Assembly (NCBI GenBank): GCA_003651045.1
Contig: QMTJ01000019.1
Coordinates: 1 to 10,758 of the forward strand
Direction of reading: 5' to 3'
From: Thermoplasmata archaeon
Lineage (GTDB): Archaea > Thermoplasmatota > E2 > DHVEG-1
Length of the DNA stretch: 10,758 bases
Positions 6,230-10,758 of this stretch are shown piece by piece. The position numbers were made by a program, and so were the translations under genes. The notes under the pieces are model-generated. The model made no database searches and was not told where the DNA came from. It was given only the letters and a program-made list of their open reading frames with translations. How positions within the stretch are numbered: position 1 is the stretch's first letter; every line of letters starts with the position of its first letter.

Positions 6230-6607
6230 TTGACAAAGTTGAGAGAAATCTATAAATGTGAGATTTGTGGAAATATTGTGGAGGTATTGCACGCTGGTGT
6301 TGGAGAACTTGTTTGTTGCGGGCAACCTATGAAACATATAGAGGAAAAAACAGAGGATTCAAGTACTGAGAAACATGTTCCATATATAGAAAAAACAGCG
6401 GATGGTGTTCTTGTAAAAGTAGGTCAGAATCAGGATCATCCTATGGAAGAGAAACACTATATTGAATGGGTTCAGGTTATAGCTGATGACAAAGTTTATC
6501 GTAAGTTTTTGAAACCTGATGATAAACCACAAGCTGAGTTTGAAATAAAAGCAGATGAAATTATGGCTCGTGAATACTGTAATGTTCATGGTCTTTGGAG
6601 ATCTTAA
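6230..6607 (+). CDS. dfx: Desulfoferrodoxin-type superoxide reductase (2Fe-SOR)
   Basis: This 125-residue enzyme reduces superoxide to hydrogen peroxide without making O2. The N-terminal desulforedoxin domain has the Fe(Cys)4 centre C10, C13, C29 and C30 (CEIC and VCCG). The C-terminal catalytic domain has the Fe(His)4Cys ligands H49, H70, H76, C117 and H120, with the E47-K48 pair next to the iron site, giving the two-centre class. The start is TTG: AGAGGTGG lies a few bases upstream and the next Met (residue 34) would remove the first centre. It follows rubrerythrin by 27 bases, matching the sequence superoxide to peroxide to water. Confidence 0.96.
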   Translation: MTKLREIYKCEICGNIVEVLHAGVGELVCCGQPMKHIEEKTEDSSTEKHVPYIEKTADGVLVKVGQNQDHPMEEKHYIEWVQVIADDKVYRKFLKPDDKPQAEFEIKADEIMAREYCNVHGLWRS

Positions 6608-6640
6608 AAAAAATTTTATTATGGAGGATGAAAAAAATAT

Positions 6641-6817
6641 ATGGATGCTGAAAAAGTGTTAGAAGCTATGAAAAAAGCTGGTAAACCCGTTAGACCAGGT
6701 GATATAGCGAAGATGCTTAACGTGGATAGTAAAGAGGTTTCAAAGGCTATAAAGGAACTAAGAGAACAAGGTAAGGTTTTTTCTCCTAAACGTTGTTTTT
6801 ATGCACCATCTAAATAA
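6641..6817 (+). CDS. 58-residue winged-helix DNA-binding protein
   Basis: The small frame encodes helix 1 (VLEAMKKAG), the turn KPVRPGDIAKML, a recognition helix (DSKEVSKAIKELREQG) and a wing ending in VFSPKRCFYAP, that is, one minimal winged helix of the MarR/ArsR-like type and nothing else. A single Cys (C52) in the wing-like end could be a redox switch or metal ligand. GGAGG (6623-6627) lies 13 bases before the ATG; the in-frame SPKRCFYAP ending is typical of small archaeal wHTH proteins as I remember them. It sits between superoxide reductase and sufC, so it may regulate the suf genes, possibly through the inverted repeat at 6827-6844. The target is unknown. Coding is strongly supported by composition and fold-like pattern. 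Confidence 0.85.
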   Translation: MDAEKVLEAMKKAGKPVRPGDIAKMLNVDSKEVSKAIKELREQGKVFSPKRCFYAPSK

Positions 6818-6820
6818 ATA

Positions 6821-6844
6821 TTTTTTTCTAAACCTGTATTTAGA
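6821..6844 (+). promoter_or_regulatory. T7 tract and TCTAAA-N6-TTTAGA inverted repeat before sufC
   Basis: A run of seven T (6821-6827) follows the wHTH gene and could attenuate or end the upstream transcript. It overlaps a perfect inverted repeat, TCTAAA (6827-6832) and TTTAGA (6839-6844), with a six-base spacer. GATAAAAAC just after could serve as a weak TATA element for a separate suf transcript. This 63-base gap is the widest within the array, which supports a regulatory role. Confidence 0.4.
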
Positions 6845-6880
6845 TAAAAACTTGTGGATAAAGGGAGAAGGAATTAAAAG

Positions 6881-7612
6881 ATGGGTGTGCTTGAAACTAG
6901 AAACCTGAGTTTAAAACTTAATGGTAAAAACATACTGGATAAGTTAAACATTGATCTCTGGCAGGGGCATGTTCATGCTGTTGTTGGTCCCAATGGTGCT
7001 GGTAAATCTACGTTGGCTTATACTATAATGGGTCTAGATGGTTATAGAAATATTGAAGGAGACATTTTTTTTAATGGTGTTTCTCTAAAAAACAAGGGTG
7101 TCGCTGAGAGAGCAAAGATGGGTATAACCCTTGGTTGGCAGGAGCCTGCGAGATATGAGGGTTTAACTGTTAAACAGTTTATCATAGCCTCTGCTAAAGA
7201 GAAAAAAGTTGAAACAGTGGAAGAGGTTTTGTCTAAGGTAGGGCTTAACCCTGAAGAGTACATAAACAGGGCAGTGGATAAAACACTTAGTGGTGGTGAA
7301 CGTAAGAAAATAGAGCTTGCTTCTATATTAGCTATGCAGCCGAGTTTTGTTATGCTGGATGAACCAGATTCTGGTATCGATGTTGCTTCTCTTGAAAAAA
7401 TCTTTGAAGGTATAAAATTGTTGAAAAACTATGGCGCTACTGTTGTTCTTATAACGCATAGTCTCACGGTTATGAAACAAGCAGAGCATGCTTTTTTATT
7501 GTGTGGTGGTAAAATAGTTGAGAAAGGCAGTATAAGTAAGATCGAACCATATTTTGAGAAAGAATGTCTACCATGTGAACATAAAAATATTCCAGATAAG
7601 GGCGGTAGCTGA
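6881..7612 (+). CDS. sufC: SufC-type ATPase of Fe-S cluster assembly
   Basis: This 243-residue soluble ABC ATPase powers the SufB scaffold during Fe-S cluster assembly in the cytoplasm. Visible motifs are Walker A GPNGAGKST (36-44), the Q-loop Q87, the signature LSGGERKK (136-143), Walker B VMLDEPDSG (157-165) with the Suf-type Asp after EP, and the switch His H193. The length is typical, and no membrane partner is present, as expected for Suf rather than a transporter. A C-terminal C229-x-x-C232 pair (CLPCEH), not needed for ATPase activity, is an extra that could bind metal or react with oxidants. The start ATG has AAGGGAGAAGG upstream. The stop TGA overlaps the sufB ATG by one base, so the two are translationally coupled. 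Confidence 0.95.
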   Translation: MGVLETRNLSLKLNGKNILDKLNIDLWQGHVHAVVGPNGAGKSTLAYTIMGLDGYRNIEGDIFFNGVSLKNKGVAERAKMGITLGWQEPARYEGLTVKQFIIASAKEKKVETVEEVLSKVGLNPEEYINRAVDKTLSGGERKKIELASILAMQPSFVMLDEPDSGIDVASLEKIFEGIKLLKNYGATVVLITHSLTVMKQAEHAFLLCGGKIVEKGSISKIEPYFEKECLPCEHKNIPDKGGS

Positions 7613-8532
7613 TGGATATCAATGAGTTGTTGAAACTTGCTGAAGAAGATAAGGCATTAATGGATAAGGATACAGCGCATTTGACTATTAACTTAAACAA
7701 AGTGGTTAGTAAAAACATAGTTCCAGGTTTACACGTTGATACCAAGGAGTTGAAAGACAGCGTAGAGGTTAAAATTAAAGTGGATGACGGCGTTGTCATA
7801 GAGAAAAAAGTCCATCTATGTTTTGGTGTAACACATGAAAAAGCTTTACAGAAGATAAAAATGGATATAGACATTGGTAAAAACGCTAGTATCTCTGTAT
7901 TGTCTCATTGTATTTTCCCGAAAGCCGTGGATGTAAAACATATTATGGATGCCAAGATAAACGTTGGAGAAAACGCATCGTATACTTATGAAGAGAAACA
8001 TATACATAGCGTTGATGGTGGCATAGAAGTTTATCCAAAAGCAGATGTAAAACTGGATAAGAAAGCTAAGTTTAAAACAACCTTCGAACTTGTAGAAGGT
8101 AGAGTAGGTAAACTAGATATAAACTATAGTGTAACAGGTTTAAAGGAAAGCGTTATGGAACTGATGAGTAAAGTAAGTGGACGAGGAGATGATATTATAA
8201 AGATAAAGGAGGGTGGTAACCTTATTGGCGAGAAAGCAAGAGGTGTGTTAACCTCTAGAGTAGCAGTACGTGATAATGCTAAAGCTGAAGTGTATAATAT
8301 AATAAAGGCTACAGCACCTTATGCTAGAGGTCATGTTGATTGTAAGGAAATCATCCAGGGTAACGGCGTTGCCACCGCTATACCTGTTGTTGAGGTTAAA
8401 CATCCTAAAGCTCATGTAACACATGAGGCAGCTATAGGCAGTGTTAACAGTAAACAACTTCAAACCCTTATGGCTCGTGGACTCTCTGAAGACGATGCAA
8501 CAGATCTTATTATTGAAGGTCTTTTAAGTTAA
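7612..8532 (+). CDS. sufB: SufB-like scaffold protein, short archaeal form
   Basis: At 306 residues this is the compact form of the SufB/SufD beta-helix scaffold (bacterial SufB has about 470-495). The residues that matter in Escherichia coli SufB can be aligned by eye: C244 in GHVDCKEI corresponds to Cys405 and E272 in THEAAIG to Glu434, so a functional SufB-like scaffold and not only a SufD-like partner is expected. Cys424 is replaced (VVEV). The C-terminal LMARGLSEDDATDLIIEG is the family signature. With sufC it forms a two-gene pair with no sufA, sufS, sufE or sufU alongside, the gene set described for archaeal minimal Suf-like (SMS) systems. Sulfur donor genes must lie elsewhere, or sulfide is used. 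Its place after the SOR genes links cluster repair to oxidative stress. Confidence 0.94.
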   Translation: MDINELLKLAEEDKALMDKDTAHLTINLNKVVSKNIVPGLHVDTKELKDSVEVKIKVDDGVVIEKKVHLCFGVTHEKALQKIKMDIDIGKNASISVLSHCIFPKAVDVKHIMDAKINVGENASYTYEEKHIHSVDGGIEVYPKADVKLDKKAKFKTTFELVEGRVGKLDINYSVTGLKESVMELMSKVSGRGDDIIKIKEGGNLIGEKARGVLTSRVAVRDNAKAEVYNIIKATAPYARGHVDCKEIIQGNGVATAIPVVEVKHPKAHVTHEAAIGSVNSKQLQTLMARGLSEDDATDLIIEGLLS

Positions 8533-8599
8533 AGATAAAACGGGTTTTAAAAAAGGGGGGGCTAAGTATATCTTCAACATTTCATATCATTATTGACAA

Positions 8600-8607
8600 T
8601 TTTTTTT
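8600..8607 (+). terminator. T8 tract, probable end of the suf transcript
   Basis: A run of eight T on the coding strand, 68 bases after the sufB stop, is the only termination-like signal in the 106-base gap before sagB. Downstream of it lies the GGAGG (8628-8632) ribosome site of the next gene. A separate promoter for sagB is not obvious. Confidence 0.4.
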
Positions 8608-8638
8608 AAACTTTATCATAAAATTTTGGAGGACTAAT

Positions 8639-9318
8639 ATGAAGAAAGGTGTTGGAGATCAATTTCAGGAAGAAACAAAATATTTACGAAATAAAATCGA
8701 GGGCGTTGTCTGGAGTAAACCACCAGATTTGTACAAAATTTATCCAGATAGTAAAAAGATTCTACTTCCTGAACCCATGTTTTCTATTGAAAAAACTCTA
8801 GATGAGGTTTTAAAAAAACGTAAAAGCATCCGTAGTTTTTCTAATATCCCAGTTAGTAAAAAAAACAGTTATCATATCTGTTATGGGCTTCAACAGGGAT
8901 ACAGAGGAAAGAACTCGGCTACGAGTTCCGCACTGCACCTTCAGCAGGTGCTCTCTACCCTATTGAAACATATCTAGTTATCAACAATGCCGAAGGTGTT
9001 CCAAAAGGTGTCTATCATTACAATATCAAAGGACATTATCTCGAAGAATTAAAAACTGGTGACTACAGCCGAGACATTGCTAAGGCTGCTCTTGAACAAG
9101 AAATGTGCGCTATTGCGGCAGTAGTTTTCATCTGGACTGCTATTTTTCAACGGAGTAAATGGAAATATGATCAACGTGCTTATAGATACATCTATCTAGA
9201 TGCTGGTCACATCGCTGAAAATCTTGCGCTTGCATGTACTAGTCTCAATTTAGGTAGTTGCCAAATCGGTGCTTTTTATGATGATGAAATAAATGAAATA
9301 ATCGGTGTACATCTATAA
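8639..9318 (+). pseudogene. SagB-type nitroreductase-fold dehydrogenase, frameshifted
   Basis: SagB-type proteins are FMN oxidoreductases of the nitroreductase superfamily. The first frame (8639-8865) gives the family N-terminus (FQEETKYLRNKI, PPDLYKIYP, KRKSIRSFS). At an A8 tract (8858-8865) the reading moves to another frame, where the protein continues as QLSYLLWASTGI, the flavin-binding FRTAPSAGALYPIETY, GVYHY, then WKYDQRAYRYIYLDAGH and LGSCQIGAFYDDEINEIIGV. One more A (A9) would restore a single frame; left as is, the first frame stops at 8977. The end is also abnormal: after IIGV the frame stops within two codons, losing the usual last 15 or so residues and running into the DUF2156 remnant. 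GGAGG (8628-8632) precedes the ATG. It could be a sequencing error, slippage-dependent expression, or true decay; the second lesion favours decay. Confidence 0.8.
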
Positions 9319-9685
9319 AAACTACGAATCAGATGTCTTACTTAAAAATGAAAAGAAAGCAATAAATTATTCCATGGATCATTTTTTTGAACTCGAACTT
9401 TCCGGTATAGCTGTACGTGTTGATGACAACATAGGAGCAATAGCGGTTTATGAAAAAATGAATAAAGACACAGCAGTAGTACATTATGAAAAAGGTTCAC
9501 CATATTATGATGGCATTTATAAAGTTGTAAATCAAGAAACAGCTAAAATTTTACAAAAAAGTTTTAAATTCATCAACCGTGAATCAGATATGGGTTTACC
9601 AGGTTTAAGAAGAGTTAAAATGTCTTATAGACCACATCATATGGTAAAAGTTTATCATATAGAAAAAGATAGCTTAACTATATAA
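9305..9685 (+). pseudogene. C-terminal fragment of a DUF2156 (lysylphosphatidylglycerol synthetase C-terminal-like) protein
   Basis: About 120 residues match the last part of DUF2156 proteins, which have a GNAT-like fold and about 300 residues. Visible family segments are the LELSGIAVRVDD strand, KMNKDTAVVHYEKG, the GIYKVVNQETAKIL helix, and FINRESDMGLPGLRRVKMSY followed by the PHHMVKVYHIEK end. The N-terminal two-thirds is missing. The possible GTG start (9305) has no ribosome site and overlaps the end of the sagB frame by 14 bases in a different frame. This looks like a deletion that joined the 3' part of sagB to the 3' third of this gene. The original role would have been an acyl/aminoacyl-transfer type reaction at the membrane or on a peptide, but the fragment is unlikely to be active. 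Confidence 0.7.
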
Positions 9686-9686
9686 C

Positions 9687-9710
9687 ATGTATAGGGGTAT
9701 AGGTATACAT
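9687..9710. terminator. Inverted repeat between convergent genes, possible two-way terminator
   Basis: ATGTATA (9687-9693) and TATACAT (9704-9710) are perfect inverted repeats with a ten-base purine-rich spacer. A smaller TATCA...TGATA repeat and a T-rich stretch follow before 9751. The site lies between the end of the DUF2156 remnant and the end of the minus-strand regulator, where a bidirectional terminator would be expected. The stem is AT-rich and weak. Confidence 0.35.
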
Positions 9711-9750
9711 TGAGACTATGATGTTATCAAATAATATGATACCGTTTCTT

Positions 9751-10086
9751 TTATCTTTCATCACAGATTTTACAGATTAATGCAAACTCAGGTGTCGACC
9801 TAAGGATTTTACAGATTCTACAAGTCTCCGAGTTAATATAATCTCCGCCGTTTTCAATTATCTTTTGTGCAGAATTCCGTATCTCTGCTAAAACATATTC
9901 ATCTGAGATTTTAAATCTACCACGTTTTCTAGAGAGATACTGACATACCGCTGCAGGTGTAATCCCTAGTTTTTTAGCTACTTCTCTCTGATTCAACCCA
10001 AAATCTTTAACCATACTCTCCGCGATTCCCCTCCTAATAGCCGGCAGTCCATTCCACATCATATACTCACAGGTAGTACGTTTCAT
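9751..10086 (-). CDS. Archaeal HTH regulator with C-terminal CxxC-x12-CxxC (COG2522-like)
   Basis: The 111 residues begin with the conserved archaeal stretch CEYMMWNGLPAIRRGIAE. A lambda-repressor/XRE-type helix-turn-helix follows (about 29-56: LNQREVAKKLG, ITPAAVCQYLSRKRG) and then a helical linker. The C-terminal end carries C89-x2-C92 and C105-x2-C108, which can bind Zn or an Fe-S cluster; C6 and C48 are extra. The family is a predicted archaeal transcriptional regulator, elsewhere found alone or fused to ThiN. It is encoded on the opposite strand, facing the sagB/DUF2156 remnants, and is not in the PerR operon. There is no Shine-Dalgarno site, and a TATA box at about -28 suggests a leaderless mRNA starting at or near the ATG. 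Its target is unknown. Confidence 0.85.
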   Translation of the reverse strand: MKRTTCEYMMWNGLPAIRRGIAESMVKDFGLNQREVAKKLGITPAAVCQYLSRKRGRFKISDEYVLAEIRNSAQKIIENGGDYINSETCRICKILRSTPEFALICKICDER

Positions 10087-10110
10087 ATACTTTGAATGTT
10101 TTGTTTTCTA

Positions 10111-10120
10111 CTTATAATTA
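10111..10120 (-). promoter_or_regulatory. TATA box of the HTH regulator gene
   Basis: On the minus strand TAATTATAAG is centred about 28-30 bases before the ATG at 10086. This is the spacing expected if transcription starts at or just before the ATG, and fits the absence of a ribosome site. Confidence 0.45.
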
Positions 10121-10155
10121 ACGATTGTTATTAAATGTAGTCTTAATGATGCATG

Positions 10156-10758
10156 TTACATTATGCATAATTTGTCATAGAGGTGTGGGAAAATATTAAC
10201 AGTAATCACATCTTTTACATCGATATCTCCTTGTTTCAAAATTTGTATATTCGTTTTTTCTAAAAAGTTTTTTATTATACTAATATACATTTTGTTTTCC
10301 TGTTTACCTGATAATTCTCTAATTTTTTCAAACATCCTTAAAATTTTGAAACTAATCTTTTCAGATACATACGATTTCACCATTATCCTAGTTTTCTTAA
10401 AAAAAGATCTCTCATTTAATCTATATATAAATGGTTTTTCATTATCTATATACTTTAATTCCCCGTTGATGTAAAATTCAACTTTTTTTACATCCTCTGT
10501 AGCATCAACTTCAATATCGATGAATCCAATTATCCAAGTTCTTTTTAAATTATCTTTAACTTTAATATTTGCAATATATAATGTATTATTAACCGGTTTG
10601 ATAATTTCTACATCTTTTTTAACTCTGATATTCTTTTTTTCTGATCTTACAAAACCTTCTTTTTCAGAATAAATATCGTAGCTTCCTTTATCTGATAGTT
10701 TTATTGTTACATCGCCCTCACTGTTTGTAGTATAGGTATTTGAACCAACATAAACAGT
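10156..10758 (-). CDS. C-terminal part of an Ig-like, probably surface or secreted protein (partial)
   Basis: The frame is open from the right edge to the stop at 10156, giving the last 200 residues of a larger protein; Met codons such as that at 10383 are internal. The first 50 visible residues (VYVGSNTYTTNSEGDVTI, then GSYDIYSEKEGFVRSEK) look like a carboxypeptidase-regulatory-like beta-sandwich. Next comes an Ig-like module with IDIEVDATEDVKKVEFYINGELKYID and EKPFIYRL, a pattern common in archaeal extracellular proteins. The tail (about 120-200) is Lys-rich and less repetitive, ending in VITVNIFPHLYDKLCIM, with no transmembrane anchor. Function cannot be assigned; extracellular location is inferred from the domain style because the signal peptide would be outside the window. 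Confidence 0.75.
   Translation of the reverse strand, partial: TVYVGSNTYTTNSEGDVTIKLSDKGSYDIYSEKEGFVRSEKKNIRVKKDVEIIKPVNNTLYIANIKVKDNLKRTWIIGFIDIEVDATEDVKKVEFYINGELKYIDNEKPFIYRLNERSFFKKTRIMVKSYVSEKISFKILRMFEKIRELSGKQENKMYISIIKNFLEKTNIQILKQGDIDVKDVITVNIFPHLYDKLCIM

Noticed and set aside
9103..9318. A separate 71-residue gene starting at 9103
   Set aside because: The same frame continues upstream without a stop to the A8 tract with conserved SagB sequence, so this Met is internal to the frameshifted gene.
10160..10171. Perfect palindrome ATTATGCATAAT
   Set aside because: It overlaps the last codons of the Ig-like protein gene and has no clear promoter relation to the HTH gene, which is transcribed away from it. 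Kept only as a curiosity.
10156..10383. A complete 75-residue gene starting with the ATG at 10383
   Set aside because: The frame is open from 10383 to the window end and encodes Ig-like sequence, so the Met is internal; there is no ribosome site before it.
1..10758. tRNA, rRNA, CRISPR array, insertion sequence or attachment site
   Set aside because: No cloverleaf-like segment, regularly spaced repeat array, transposase frame or terminal inverted repeats with target duplications were seen on reading either strand.

Overview
The window reads as low-GC DNA from an anaerobic archaeon. The evidence is T-tract terminators without GC hairpins, a mix of Shine-Dalgarno-led and apparently leaderless starts, a minimal SufC-SufB pair, an archaeal COG2522-type regulator and a non-acetate-type acyl-CoA synthetase. 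A lineage in or near Thermoplasmatota, or another euryarchaeal group, is my best guess. That placement is inference from protein style and not a phylogenetic result.

Layout. The left edge (1-2095) is minus strand: the first codons of an unidentified gene at the edge, then a complete AMP-forming acyl-CoA synthetase. A 181-bp divergent region holds two perfect 8-bp inverted repeats and leads into a plus-strand ferredoxin gene (2277-2486). After a T-rich terminator and an operator-like region comes a long plus-strand array (2677-8532): PerR-type repressor, flavin reductase-rubredoxin fusion (Hrb), flavodiiron protein (FprA), a ferritin remnant, a stand-alone PAS protein, rubrerythrin, superoxide reductase, a 58-residue winged-helix protein, then SufC and SufB. 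Next is a decayed stretch (8639-9685), where a SagB-type nitroreductase gene with a frameshift at an A8 tract runs into the 3' third of a DUF2156 gene. The right edge is minus strand: a helix-turn-helix regulator with four C-terminal cysteines, and the C-terminal part of an Ig-like, probably secreted, protein that is open at the window end.

How the genes fit together. The core is an anaerobe's oxygen, peroxide and superoxide defence unit combined with Fe-S cluster assembly. SOR reduces superoxide to peroxide, rubrerythrin reduces peroxide to water, and FprA reduces O2 (or NO) to water (or N2O). The Hrb fusion, plus perhaps free rubredoxin made from an internal start, can supply electrons. PerR, with all five regulatory metal ligands and the Zn-binding CxxC pairs present, is placed to control the unit through palindromic sites just before its start codon. 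SufBC would rebuild oxidised clusters.

The most interesting points are a strong internal ribosome-binding site before the rubredoxin domain of Hrb, a ferritin gene reduced to a 51-codon open frame inside a tightly packed operon, a PAS sensor and a tiny wHTH protein embedded in the defence operon, a GC-skew flip inside hrb, and the damaged sagB/DUF2156 junction.
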